Below the pieces are notes generated by a model, which did no database searches, had not been told where the DNA came from, and was given only the letters and a program-made list of their open reading frames with translations. From the NCBI GenBank assembly GCA_026119935.1, contig JALRMH010000020.1:372001-436000 (forward strand): DNA of 64,000 nucleotides. The letters run 5' to 3'. Numbering within the stretch: the stretch's first letter is position 1; every line of letters begins with the position of its first letter. Source of the DNA: Endothia cerciana. Taxonomy: Eukaryota > Ascomycota > Sordariomycetes > Diaporthales > Cryphonectriaceae. Below are positions 54,511-64,000 of this stretch, in pieces. Made by a program: the position numbers and the translations under genes.

Positions 54511-55063
54511 ATACCCCACGGATATTCTGATCTATAGTAGCATGCTGTAGATGTGCGTCTGTATTAAATAGTCGACGAATCGAGGACTGTTTTTTTTGGG
54601 GGGGGGGGTTTTGGTGGTTTTTTCTTCTTCTTCTTCTTCTTCTTCTTCTTCTTTCTTTGAGCCGACACGACCCCGACCCTCGACGATGACAGCACCTTCG
54701 AAAGCTAATTCTCATCATGGTTGAAGAATCGGCCGAGGTTTTTCGGATGCATGGTCTGCCCCCACGACGCCCGTTGTACCCCAACCTGTCACCTACCCAA
54801 AGGGACTTTGGCGAAATAGGGGACTAGGCTCTATTCTGGTTGGGTAATATCACAACACCGCCACGGAGGAACGCCTGCGGGGTTGCACTCGCCAACATGA
54901 CCCGCGAGAATCGTCGTGTGACCTCCTCGGCTGGTAAACATTCCCTCTCTTTATAGCCTCAGCTTTACCTACCTCGGCGGTGCCCATCCCGGCCATCCCA
55001 TCACACAGTTAATACACCACAATCTTAATAACTCAGCCGGCTCCAGGCCACTTCATCGCGACA
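54511..55063. other. Spacer with TTC repeat and promoter of the next gene
   Basis: It contains a G run (54599-54608) and a (TTC)n repeat. A TTTATAG element at about 54951 is a possible core promoter for the hydrolase at 55064. No gene was recognised. Confidence 0.4.
54622..54652 (+). repeat. (TTC)n microsatellite
   Basis: About ten TTC units in an intergenic position, preceded by G- and T-rich homopolymer tracts. Confidence 0.9.
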
Positions 55064-56242
55064 ATGGCACCGGCACCCTCACCCTCAGTCATCTCCCATC
55101 CTTGGCTCGCCTACCAGCCTTTGTCCACACTATACAGACTCTACCGCATCGTTTCCCTCCTCTTCCGCCTTCCCCTGTGGATCGTCAGGGCCCTCATCCC
55201 CTCCCTCCGGCCCCTCCCGACATGGACCTTCAAGCAGGCGCTCGCGCGCAACATCCTCTACCACATACTGGACATCAACTCCACAGTAGGCGCGACAGAA
55301 AAGCTGTCCCTCAAGCCCGGCAAGGAAGGAAAACGCTGGACAACCATCGAGCCGTCCGCCGATGAACTGTACGTCGGGCCCCTGGTCAGCACGAGCGGGA
55401 CGGTAAAGCCGGCAGCCATAGGCGGGACCTGGTACGGCGTGGACGCCGCACCGGGGAGGGAGGAGGCGGCGAGGTGGGCCAGGGTCGCGCTCCACATCCA
55501 CGGCGGCGCGTTCGTCCTCGGCGACGGGAGGCGGGCGGCCACGGGCTACCTGGGCAAGACCCTCACCCGGCACGCCGGGTTCGACGCCGTGCTCATGCCG
55601 CAGTACCGGCTGGCCGGGTACGGCGGGCGTGACCCCTTCCCCGCGGCGCTGCAGGACTGCCTTACCGCGTACCTCTACCTCGTCCGGACGCTCGGGGTCG
55701 CGGCGGACAGCATCACCGTCTCTGGGGACAGCGCGGGCGGGAACCTGGCCGTGGGCCTCCTGCGGTACCTGGAGAGATTCGGCGGCCAGGTCGGGCTGCC
55801 GAGGCCGGGCCGCGTGGTGCTGCTGAGCCCGTGGGTCAACCCCTCCGCCGCGCTGCACACCAGGTATGAGAGCTGGGGGCTGATGAGGACGGACTACCTG
55901 CCGTGCCGGTTCCTCGCGTGGGGCGCTGATGCCTACATCAGGCAGGCGGGCGGCGACGCCGCCGGCGAGAGGAGCGAGTGGGTTGACCCCCTGGGCCGGC
56001 CGTTCGCGACGGACGTCCCAGTGTTCCTGACCTGGGCCGACGGGGAGATCCTGAGCGTGGACTGCGCGAAGTGGGCGGAGGAGATGAGGGAGAAGGCCGG
56101 GGCCGCGGCGTGGAGGTTCGAGGTTAACGTGGAGGAGGGCGCGCCGCACGATTCGCTACTTGTGGGGGACATCATCGGGTGGGAGGCGAGCGCGGAAGAT
56201 GTGGCCCGCAAGACCCGGAAGTTTGTGGACGGGAGGACGTAG
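55064..56242 (+). CDS. Alpha/beta hydrolase of the hormone-sensitive-lipase-like family (abhydrolase_3)
   Basis: A single exon of 392 residues. The oxyanion motif reads LHIHGGAFVLGDG (about 143-155); the nucleophile elbow is VSGDSAGGNLAVG, with Ser near residue 222. The acid lies in LTWADGEIL (about 324) and the His in EGAPHDSLLVG (about 360). A hydrophobic N-terminal stretch (LYRIVSLLFRLPLWIVRAL) suggests membrane association, possibly at the ER or lipid droplets. The family hydrolyses short- to medium-chain esters or steryl esters; steryl-acetyl hydrolases of fungi have a similar layout with an N-terminal anchor. Substrate is unproven. GC content is very high, as in the other intact genes here. 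The 339-codon antisense frame is a shadow. Confidence 0.88.
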   Translation: MAPAPSPSVISHPWLAYQPLSTLYRLYRIVSLLFRLPLWIVRALIPSLRPLPTWTFKQALARNILYHILDINSTVGATEKLSLKPGKEGKRWTTIEPSADELYVGPLVSTSGTVKPAAIGGTWYGVDAAPGREEAARWARVALHIHGGAFVLGDGRRAATGYLGKTLTRHAGFDAVLMPQYRLAGYGGRDPFPAALQDCLTAYLYLVRTLGVAADSITVSGDSAGGNLAVGLLRYLERFGGQVGLPRPGRVVLLSPWVNPSAALHTRYESWGLMRTDYLPCRFLAWGADAYIRQAGGDAAGERSEWVDPLGRPFATDVPVFLTWADGEILSVDCAKWAEEMREKAGAAAWRFEVNVEEGAPHDSLLVGDIIGWEASAEDVARKTRKFVDGRT

Positions 56243-57412
56243 GGGGCAAGGCGAAAGGGCTTCTCTGGTCCCGGACCCATTTCCAAAGAAAGCAAATGGC
56301 ATGTCAAAACTTGCTTGCCTCCACAACAGCCTACACGCAGGGGGGATCCTCACTCCCCCCCTATGGCCTTGTGCCACCTCGGGACCGTCTACTATATAAA
56401 ACCGACGCTGTGTAAGCCTTGAGACGATATCTCCCCGTCCTGCGTCGCGCGGGGTGACCTGAGAATCTGCCTGGCATTAGCAGCCGGTCAGGGTGAGATT
56501 CGCGCATCTATGAGCGCAAGGCACTCACTGGCCAGGAGTGCCAAGCTGATGTTTCACGCCAGTCGAAGCCCTACTATACAATATTTTAGCCACTGTGAGG
56601 CCGACGGCGGCCGTTCATACTCTCACCATGCCGCAGATCAGTCCTCGCGCACACAGGACCTGCTACTTGCTCCGGTGAAGGATTACACCTAGTGTCTTGG
56701 CTCGGAGGCGTGGTTGATCCAGGCTTTGGACAGGCCGATAGCATATGTTATTCGAACCCTGCCACCTGTCTTAACGACCGTCTCGTTCATCTTTGGACTG
56801 AAATACCGAGAAAGATAGAGTCTTACGGAATAGTTGGTATACTGTACACACACCCTGTCGGAAGCCGGGTCGCTTTCATGAAGCTCCGATGCCACAAACT
56901 GAGGAATTTTCGGCGAAGAGGGCACCAAAACACAAATACCGCGTGCTCATTGTGTCCGTTCAGATAATGTAGGAGGGCAGATACAGATTCAGCGCTGCCG
57001 AAGGGTGCCCCCCCTGCTCCCCTTGATTACACAACACGGTCGGTTTGTCTGTCTCACTATGCCACATGACAGGTTGCAACACAGCCGAAAGACGTGTGCT
57101 CCCTCATAACCCAGGGCGACCGTCGGCTTTGGTGTCCCAGCCCCTCGCTGTCGTTGAAAGCAGGGGTTCTTGTGTGACATGCACCTGTGACTGCCGTCCA
57201 TCTTGTTTGAGGTCGTGCTCGCGAGCAAACAGGGCATGTTCAGGTGCTGCCCGCCTTTTGCATAAGAGCATCTCCCGTCTGGCACACTCTCTGCACTACA
57301 TCGATCGTTCTCTCATGCTATCTTGGGGGTAGCGCAACCGGTTCTCGGAGATCATCTGACTCTCAAGATACAACACCGCCTGCTACAAGCCTACGTTACG
57401 CTTCTGTCAGAG
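56243..57412. other. Intergenic stretch, no gene recognised
   Basis: A TATATAAAA element at about 56393 has no gene close behind it. Frames are short and without family features. The right end is the promoter of the Ecp2-like gene. Confidence 0.4.
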
Positions 57413-58157
57413 ATGATGGACGTCTTCGTTGTCCTCCTGCTGTATTGCAGTCTTGTCTCTCATTGCGTCGCGACTCGAGTTCGCCACGTCAACCACACGC
57501 AACACCTTCCAAAGCGCACTTACTCGGAACATTTCAAGCTCGTCAACTCCGTCCGGAACTGCACCGACGCTGTGTGGAGTCTGGAAACGCTAAACACAAC
57601 CGCCTCCGTGTCTGTAAAGGACTGCCACAAGGTCCTCAACAATGTCCGATACAATCACGGCTACTACGAGGTGTGGGGCTTCGACAGCGACGACTACTCT
57701 CCGGTCACGGGGTTCCAGAGCTGCGTCTTTGCGGTGGCTAGGACGAGTGCTCCGGATCCGCACGACTACGCTGTGTATGTCCCGTTTTCTTGTTCTTGAC
57801 ACTCAATCCTATTTTGTCTTCCACTTGGAGGCTTGAGCGCTGACGGGTTGAAGCGTCGGTAATGACGACGTTGTCTCCGTAGTCGTCGAGGCCCTCGGTA
57901 CCTCTACCGACAACATCACGGGCGCGGCAGGAACCTTCATCTGCGGACCCAACCGTGTCGCATTGTCAGTAGTCGTCTATGACGGCCTAAATGGCTACAA
58001 CGGGACGCCCTCCGCCCCATCGGTCGACCTATGGGGGGACATATCCTCCAACGTAAAGGAGACCGCGTCCGCTCCGCTGGTGACTAACGTGCCCACTGAG
58101 GCATCGAGACCAGCCTCCCAGTCCGGAACCATTGGCCATCTGGACACTGTGTTTTGA
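57413..58157 (+). CDS. Small secreted protein resembling the Ecp2/Hce2 effector domain
   Basis: Two exons (57413-57774 and 57854-58157, GT-AG) give 221 residues. A signal peptide (MMDVFVVLLLYCSLVSHCVA) is followed by a domain with four cysteines. They lie in the contexts SVRNCTDAV, SVKDCHKVL, GFQSCVFAV and GTFICGPN, enough for two disulfides. The segment VGNDDVVSVVVEAL, made by the splice, and the spacing of the cysteines resemble the Hce2/Ecp2 fold. That fold is widespread in fungi and includes secreted proteins that act on host or competitor cells, but most members have no known activity. The C-terminal tail is Ser/Thr/Pro-rich. The gene looks intact. No neighbour suggests a specific role, and the family call is moderate. 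Confidence 0.6.
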
Positions 58158-58568
58158 CGGCGGGACGGGTCTGCTTCAGGTACAATAGCTCCGAGAGATC
58201 TTGTGCCCGTACGGCCTGACTTGGGGTATATGGTAGTGGACCTCTCGATGTTGGTTTGGTGGTGTGTCTCAAGAGAAGAGTACCTGGATGTTGCTCGATA
58301 ATATGATATTTCATTGACTTCTAATGCAACGCCATCGCTAACCCCCGTTCCGCTGAGAATTGCGGCACTTGGTGATATCATCTCTCTGCCTAGTATGCGA
58401 AGCGTAGGCACGGAGGGTGCGCCGGAATGTTGGGGGGGGGGGGGGGTATCATTGATTCTTCTATTCGTACAAGATTATAGCCATGACACTATACTTTTGG
58501 CCTTCCACAACGCCGTTCCAAGAATGCCTACTCCTACACGCGACGAGACCGAGCTTGGCTAACTTCTC
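58158..58568. other. Spacer between convergent genes
   Basis: It contains a run of 15 G at 58432-58446. No gene was recognised. Confidence 0.4.
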
Positions 58569-59483
58569 CTAATCGTACACCTCTACATCATAAAAAAGGA
58601 CACTCGCCAGTATCATAGTGCCTGTTCGACTCCGGATTAGCTCCTCCTGGATGGCCAGGCGAAAGGGAATTAGGATCAGGGCACTCACATACAATGCTTC
58701 TGCGGACAGTGTGATGTCTCCATTCACAGTCCCCTTCAGCTCCATCTCAACATTAAGATGCACATCCATCCTCACAGCAAAGCCCTTTTCGCTCCCATGC
58801 CAGTGCGCCTCATCGCGCCGAAAAGTCTGCCAGTGGTCATTCATTCCGAGATCCCGCTGGCCTTCCAGCGTCTTCCAGCTGGCTGGTTGCAGGTTGTCTT
58901 TGGGGCCATACATGTCTCGTTTGTCCACCATTCTCCATTGCGTGTCGGGTGGCAAGCCCTGAAGAGCGTTGAAATGCTCCTTGCCTGGAGGCTCTTCCTC
59001 CTCCTGCGGGTACTCGTTGCTGATCTGGGGCTGCCGCCAGGTCTCGGGCCTCGGCAGACCCGGGCCGTCCTTAGGCGTGGCCGGGCTCTCTGGTTCCGTC
59101 GCCGTGGACGGCGTGTCGGGCCTCCCGCTGTCACCAGTGCTGGACCCGGCCGTGACGGCCGTCTCGAGCTCAGGGCTCCTTCCCAAGTATCCGCCTGCCG
59201 GGCGCGGGGGGCTCAGCGCGGTCTCGAGGGGCGGGAGGTCCAGCGGCGTCCTCGGCGTCCTCGGCGTCCTGGGCAGGGGCAGCGTGGGCGTCCTCGGCGT
59301 CCTTGGTACCGGGGGCAGCGGAGAGATGGGGCCGGGGGTCTGGATGTAGGCGATCTGGTCAGGCGGAAGGGACCGGTCGACCGGCACTGGTATCCAGTTG
59401 AACTCGGGCTTCCACAGCCGCCGGACCGAGTCGAATGCTTCCTTGGGTACCCATACTGTCGTCTTTCCGTTCTGAGCTTCCAT
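58569..59483 (-). CDS. Hypothetical proline-rich protein with an R-T-P repeat
   Basis: A single exon of 304 residues. I do not recognise the family. The N-terminus KTTVWVPKEAFDSVRRLWKP looks folded and could bind a partner. Residues 45-90 carry a repeat of the type PRTPRTPTLPLPRTPRTPRT, suited to SH3/WW binding or phosphorylation. The C-terminal third (WQTFRRDEAHWHGSEKGFAV; MDVHLNVEMELKGTVNGDIT; LSAEALYVSALILIPFRLAI) has alternating hydrophobic residues typical of beta strands and one helix. This pattern argues for a real protein. No signal peptide. The gene is convergent with the Ecp2-like gene. The 333-codon antisense frame is a shadow. Confidence 0.6.
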   Translation of the reverse strand: MEAQNGKTTVWVPKEAFDSVRRLWKPEFNWIPVPVDRSLPPDQIAYIQTPGPISPLPPVPRTPRTPTLPLPRTPRTPRTPLDLPPLETALSPPRPAGGYLGRSPELETAVTAGSSTGDSGRPDTPSTATEPESPATPKDGPGLPRPETWRQPQISNEYPQEEEEPPGKEHFNALQGLPPDTQWRMVDKRDMYGPKDNLQPASWKTLEGQRDLGMNDHWQTFRRDEAHWHGSEKGFAVRMDVHLNVEMELKGTVNGDITLSAEALYVSALILIPFRLAIQEELIRSRTGTMILASVLFYDVEVYD

Positions 59484-60672
59484 TACAGGCGAGAGGACAT
59501 TGCCGGGCGGACACGGGGAAGCTCGGCCAACAGAGAAGAAAAGCGGGAGCGATTGACGGTTCGAGGCGGTTCGTGGGGGAGGACTGGACAGCTGTTATCG
59601 AGGCATCGAGGGCTTCCGCTCCTGCTGAGCGCCAGGCTCAGGGACGACCTTAAGAACCTCAGTGCTGTCCAGTCAGGATCAAGGAACTGGGTGAACACAT
59701 CATCAGCGGCAATGACGTTCGGCGCCCACCTGGGTCGAGTTATAGCCCATCAAGGCTGATGACGGCGGATGGAGCCATCTCTGTGGAATCTGCACAACGG
59801 TGGGAGGTGGAAAAAAGTGGGCTTACTCGTCGTGTTCGAACAGGATACGGCGGACGGTCTGCAGGCCGATCACCCTGGTGGACCGGGGTTGTATCCAGAT
59901 TCTGCTTCTCAGCACGGCCATGCAGCCGTCACCGGACGAAAATAGTACTAGTAATTAGATACTATGGAGGAGGAGAGGGTAGGCATTACGATCTCTTGAA
60001 TCAAGGGTCTTAGGTACTTTATAAGATAGTTGTATTTTCGGGGCGTGGCAGAATCAAGCGCTGGAGCTTTCGTGCTTGCATCAGGCCATCTGAACCATCT
60101 GGGACCGTCAAGGTTTCAAGTCGTGAGTTGTTGCACTACCAGGACCTACAGCCAAATAGCAGCTTGAGAAGCTAAGGGGAACCAATTTGACGGTAGACTC
60201 TTAGCATTGGACCTGGAAGGATCCCTGGAGATGACTCCGTGTTTCTACCATCGTCCGTTGTGCCGCCGTGTTTAGCGTCTCGTTGTCCAGATACAGCCTT
60301 GCGACTGATCTAGAACCTCAGATCCGGGTCAAGGCTCACTGGCAGCAGGGAGGATTGGCGTTATCTGCTCTACCAGAGGTTGCACCCCAGCAAACTATGC
60401 TGCAGTAAGCCATCCGAACTCGTCTTACCTTCAAAGTTGTTTCGCAACCAACTTCCCTTTGATATTTGCAATTCTGTTGATACTACATGTCTGTTGTTCT
60501 TTTCGATATCGACTAAGCGAGAGGCATGATCCCTGGCATGTCTCTCACAGACATACACACCTACGGAGGATACAGGTAAGTAGAGAGAAGCTGAGAAAAT
60601 CCGACCCCATTTACAGCCCAATGACAGCCAATTTATTCCTGTTCCGGGTCCACGGTTAGATCGTCCCAGTCA

Positions 60673-60697
60673 TACCTACCTAGATACCTAGGTAGGT
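60673..60697. repeat. Near-perfect palindrome built around TACCTAGGTA
   Basis: The sequence reads tacctacc-tagata-cctaggtagg and can fold back on itself. Its core TACCTAGGTA also occurs at 43900-43909 and 61592-61601, always between genes. Confidence 0.6.
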
Positions 60698-61870
60698 TGT
60701 CTTCCTTCGATTCAGCAGTCCGCTGCCAGCCACCACTCTCTACACTTTCATGGCCCTCCGGAGCTAAGACTCTCCTATTGCGTATTGCCAGAACGAGAGT
60801 AAACAGTAACCTCTTTATCGCCATGTCGCGGTGCGCTAGCATACAGACCAGGTCATATAATCTTCCTTCAGATTATCATCAATACGAGCCTAGTCATCAC
60901 CACTTTGTATGTGCAGCTCTTGAGCGATGTATATGATAGCGAGGCTGAATTCCGGTAACTTGGCCGGCCCTCCTTAGATCTCGCCAATTTCAGTAGCTAA
61001 GATGGAGGTTGTCGAGAGTATACTAGGAAATCAGTCAGGTATGGATCTGCTGTGCAGGAAGGTTATTGAGCCTAAATGGCTGTAGGTTCATCCTTCCTCC
61101 AGCTGACAACAATCCCATGCCAAACAAATGCGTTAGGTAACAAACACAGTTATTACAGGTCTCAAACAGGACTTGTCAGGAACCAACTGGACCACGTAGC
61201 ACTTCGCAAGCTCGAGTTGCCTCAAACCACGTGCCGGATGGGACCAAACTAGTACCAAGTTCCTCGACCTGTTACAAAGACAAGACGACGCAGAGAAAAA
61301 TGGGAGGCCTGGATTCTTAGAGACATGCCCGTTAGCAATCACTTTATACTGATTAGAAAATGAGCTTCTGGCCAGCACGCTACAGTCGTGGCCGATATCC
61401 AAGTTGAGAAAGCAGGCAACCTCAGTGAGGACTAAGGTCAGGCAAGATACCGAGGATAATTTTGAACCGGAGAGTCACTCATTCGCAACGCTCTCAGCAG
61501 CCATGCTGGAATTTGCAAGCTGGTACTATGCCTAGGTCCAGCAGCATCTGCGTACCGAGCAACGGAACCACAACAGCCTCATTCGTGGAGATACCTAGGT
61601 AAACGTATTACAATTAAAATTCCTTATCTGGCACATCAAGCCTTTCCTCATTTCAGCTCGTTCATGCCTAAAGTCTTGAGACCATCAATCACAGCGAAAA
61701 TACTCCGCGAATTTCTCCATGAGCTAAACTGTAATAAGGCTCACCATCACTATAGCCGACCAGCCTCCGATGACGACATGGGCAGGATGCACTGAACACA
61801 ACCGAGGATAGGTCTCTGCTCGCCTTACACCATCACCATCAGTCTGAAAAAGGCATGCAATTCATGGGAC

Positions 61871-61879
61871 ATTATAAGG
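61871..61879 (+). promoter_or_regulatory. Candidate TATA box of the small secreted protein gene
   Basis: ATTATAAGG about 125 bases upstream of the ATG at 61999. Assigned by sequence and distance only. Confidence 0.3.
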
Positions 61880-61998
61880 AGGCTGAGCCCGACGCGCTGA
61901 CCTTGGTACTCGGAGACGCCAGTGCCAAGGGACAAGGCCACGACCTGAGCATAAACTCTCTCCAGCTTCTGAAAATAAATAAAGATAAATAAATAAAA

Positions 61999-62630
61999 AT
62001 GCGTTCGAAGCACCTCGCCAGCCTACTCATCCTGGGGGGCATCGCCCTTGCTGTGCCTAGCTCCCCTGCCTCACCACTCTTCAGGCGGGGCGTCACGTGC
62101 CTTACCGTCGGCGCGACTGCGACGGCAACATGGACAAACGCAGAAGGACAGACCTGTACCTTCAGCGGCGTCGTTGGCAGCAACTACGGCGAGAACGCAC
62201 CTGGCGGCGAGTACGTGACCTGGGCAGTGGCCTGGGGCTGCGGGAAACGAGGAGCTCGGGGCTTGTAGCTGACCCCCGACGACGATATAGTTACGCCTGC
62301 AACGGGAGGTGTGGCGCTGCCTGCGACGGCACCGCCATTGGCAATGTGTACACCCAAGACTGCTTCACGCATGACATCTGTTCCTACCTTGAGGATTCTA
62401 CGTCTGGCAGCGCGTGAGTCTCTCCTCCTTGTTCTAGTAGCCAAATCAGACCACCTTCGCCTCAACCTATTTCAACCATGACTGACGATTCTTCTTCCAG
62501 CGACCCGAATTGCGGTGCTGCGTACGTGGCTGCTGAAGACGATTACCTGTTGGGATACGTCGATGGCTGCTCACAGACCAATCCGGATAACCCGGTTGGG
62601 CCTCCTACCACGTCGCCCATCTGCACCTGA
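61999..62630 (+). CDS. Small secreted Cys-rich protein with a phospholipase A2-like motif
   Basis: Three exons (61999-62210, 62291-62413, 62501-62630) with GT-AG introns give 154 residues. A signal peptide (MRSKHLASLLILGGIALAVP) and a possible dibasic processing site (LFRRG) lead to a domain with nine cysteines. The second exon gives ACNGRCGAACDGTAIGNVYT followed by QDCFTHDICSY. The C-x-x-H-D-x-C arrangement is the calcium/catalytic core signature of secreted phospholipases A2, and the preceding CxGRCGxxC is found in a family of fungal secreted proteins of unknown function. The last exon (DPNCGAAYVAAEDDYLLGYV) supplies the remaining helix and cysteines. Enzyme activity is not shown by sequence alone. 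Reading only the first long frame would miss the domain. Confidence 0.75.
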
Positions 62631-63077
62631 GGTGGCGCAGACCTCAGAACATTTCGAGGGGCATCATGCGGTGCTCCCAGAAGAGCGAACAGGTCTGGGC
62701 AGCGTAATGCGGGCTCCTCACCTCATGCCATCAGATGCCTATTTAAAGTAGCAACGGAGTGCACTTTCCAAAGTACTCGTTACGCGCTGCGTGGCCTTCC
62801 TGTTTTGGGACTTCCGGCTTGGAAATGAGATGAATGGTGGTCGTTCTTGGGTATATACTACTAATGATGAAGCCGGATCTGAAGTTCTTTGTAGACGTAA
62901 TATCTTTATCAAGGCCCGCCTCCAGATCTGACTGTACTGTAAGAGGCGAGAGAATAGCACAATCTCTCTTGAACTCGTTAAGAGGGGGGGTCTAGTGATA
63001 TTGAAACTCGGCCTTTAAGAAATTAATCGTGGAAACGTGACTCGGCATGATACTACCACAATATCCCACCCTCAGTC
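62631..63077. other. Spacer between convergent genes
   Basis: It holds the 3' flanks of the secreted-protein gene and the minus-strand monooxygenase. No gene was recognised. Confidence 0.4.
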
Positions 63078-64000
63078 TCAGAGATCCAGCTTGGAATAAT
63101 CCGGCACCTGCCAACCTCCGTTATCCTCAGGCATTATCTTGTACAGCAGCTTGTCGATCCTCAGTGTAACCAGGGTACCCAGCAGCAAATGGAGAAGCCA
63201 AATGGCCCATGCGCTCTCCCAATAGAAAAGCCCCGGCATTCCAAATCCCAAAGTCTGGGCCTCCTTGACGAACGGCCTCAACACTTCTTCGTAGCCTTGG
63301 AGAGCAGCATCAACATTGTCCCCGTGCTTCGCCAGCTCACCAGCCAGGACATAGCACCCGACTATGGCCGCCGTCGTTCCCATACCTGTATTTGGGCTAG
63401 GGCAGTATCCTGCATCGCCTAACAACACAACGCGTCCCTTATGCCATTTATCCAACTTGATCTGGCCAGAGTGGAACGCATAAAGGTCATGTCTTGCCCT
63501 CAGGCCATCTAAGATCCGCTCTGTCTGCCAGCCGGCGCCCCTGAACAGCTCCTCCCACGCAGTAGCCTGCTCATCGACTCCCTTAGACATGGCACTGATC
63601 AACCTCTCACTGGGCGCCATCGTTGATATGGAGGCCTGCGTGACGGGTAGTTTTCCCGTACGCGTGGCCACCCAACGCTTGCCTGGAGCAAGGTAGATCT
63701 TGGCAACAAGAGGATCTTCCTCCGCCGGGTCCCGCGGGATGTTGAACAAGGCGCTGTACACTCCCAGTGAGTGGAAGACGGCTTTGCCAGCGGCCTCTCC
63801 AAAAAGCGTACGTCTCGTCCGAGAAGTCTGGCCGTCCGCGCCGACAACAAGATCGAACTCGTCGGAAGTACCGTCGGAAAATTGGACCCTAACATTGTCC
63901 CCATCATGGATGATATCCGTCGCATGCTTACCAAACTCGTACCGCAGGACCTGCTCATGGTTCCTTCCCCCAATCCTCTTGGCAGCCTCGAGGCTTTCCT
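63078..64000 (-). CDS. FAD-dependent monooxygenase (PHBH-like), 5' end outside the window
   Basis: The frame is open from the right edge to the stop at 63078-63080, giving 307 residues of the C-terminal part. It contains the DG motif (DLVVGADGQTSRTRRTLFG) and the GD motif that contacts the FAD ribityl chain (GRVVLLGDAGYCPSPNTGMG), with AAIVGCYVLAGEL after it. These are hallmarks of class A flavoprotein hydroxylases of the p-hydroxybenzoate hydroxylase fold. They hydroxylate aromatic or polyketide substrates, or salicylate. The C-terminal hydrophobic stretch (YWESAWAIWLLHLLLGTLVT) suggests membrane association, as in several fungal secondary-metabolism monooxygenases. The N-terminal GxGxxG loop is beyond the window, so completeness cannot be judged. 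A GTG at 63759-63761 is internal, not a start. Confidence 0.88.
   Translation of the reverse strand, partial: ESLEAAKRIGGRNHEQVLRYEFGKHATDIIHDGDNVRVQFSDGTSDEFDLVVGADGQTSRTRRTLFGEAAGKAVFHSLGVYSALFNIPRDPAEEDPLVAKIYLAPGKRWVATRTGKLPVTQASISTMAPSERLISAMSKGVDEQATAWEELFRGAGWQTERILDGLRARHDLYAFHSGQIKLDKWHKGRVVLLGDAGYCPSPNTGMGTTAAIVGCYVLAGELAKHGDNVDAALQGYEEVLRPFVKEAQTLGFGMPGLFYWESAWAIWLLHLLLGTLVTLRIDKLLYKIMPEDNGGWQVPDYSKLDL

Larger units (their letters stand above)
59484..61998. other. Long intergenic stretch, no gene recognised
   Basis: It contains two exact TACCTAGGTA palindromes (60685-60694, within a longer near-palindrome of about 25 bases, and 61592-61601). AT-richer around 60400-61700. No frame has a recognisable product and no RNA gene was seen. 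The right end is the promoter of the secreted-protein gene at 61999. Confidence 0.4.

Noticed and set aside
55130..56149. 339-codon minus-strand open frame
   Set aside because: Antisense shadow of the HSL-type hydrolase with no recognisable motifs.
56735..56790. GGGTTCGAAT on the minus strand, as in a tRNA T-arm
   Set aside because: The flanking bases do not form an acceptor stem or anticodon arm.
58758..59759. 333-codon plus-strand open frame
   Set aside because: Antisense to the proline-rich hypothetical protein, low-complexity Arg/Gly content.

Overview
The window is nuclear DNA of a filamentous ascomycete (Pezizomycotina). The evidence is short GT-AG introns of about 50-160 bases, a CFEM wall protein, a HET-domain relic, a CENP-O-type kinetochore protein with a long disordered fungal N-terminus, a yeast-type hypoxanthine-guanine phosphoribosyltransferase and an Ecp2/Hce2-like secreted protein. 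A Sordariomycete is likely, but that is inference from gene style. There is no rRNA, convincing tRNA or CRISPR array. Gene density is low, and GC-rich genes alternate with long, mostly empty, partly AT-richer stretches.

Layout. 0-8 kb: the tail of a Thr/Ser-rich protein (+), a histidine phosphatase (-), then a graveyard holding a decayed SAM methyltransferase (-) and the remains of an ABCC transporter, with NBD2 on + and a possible N-terminus on -. 8-12 kb: a purine-salvage phosphoribosyltransferase and a D-2-hydroxyacid dehydrogenase interrupted by a frameshift in a G run. 13.5-22 kb: an Oxidored-like mitochondrial protein, a CENP-O/Mcm21-like protein, the 92-residue three-exon DPM3 subunit of dolichol-phosphate-mannose synthase, and an MFS transporter. 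24.9-28.5 kb: two convergent surface proteins (CFEM and a Ser/Thr-rich one) and a three-exon LRAT/NlpC-like hydrolase. 30-34.8 kb: a HET-domain pseudogene, a possible solo LTR, and an alpha/beta hydrolase of the homoserine O-acetyltransferase family. 36-45.4 kb: an atypical short SDR, a 1194-residue leucine-rich-repeat protein, a cytochrome b561-type membrane protein lacking a visible start, and an unrecognised protein. 45.4-48.1 kb: AT-richer decayed sequence. 48-54.5 kb: a GH35 beta-galactosidase that appears broken and an arylsulfotransferase relic. 55-64 kb: an HSL-type alpha/beta hydrolase, an Ecp2-like secreted protein, a proline-rich hypothetical protein, a small secreted protein with a phospholipase A2-like motif, and a FAD monooxygenase running off the right edge.

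The genes do not form an obvious pathway or cluster. Housekeeping functions (purine salvage, GPI/N-glycan precursor supply, kinetochore, mitochondrion) are interleaved with secreted or surface proteins and at least five broken genes. Many stop codons in the relics are explained by single C-to-T or G-to-A changes, as repeat-induced point mutation or simple decay would give. The most unusual signal is that two introns of the beta-galactosidase are homologous to one another, like introner-type elements, and one of them lacks a usable acceptor. No clearly undescribed multi-gene system was found.
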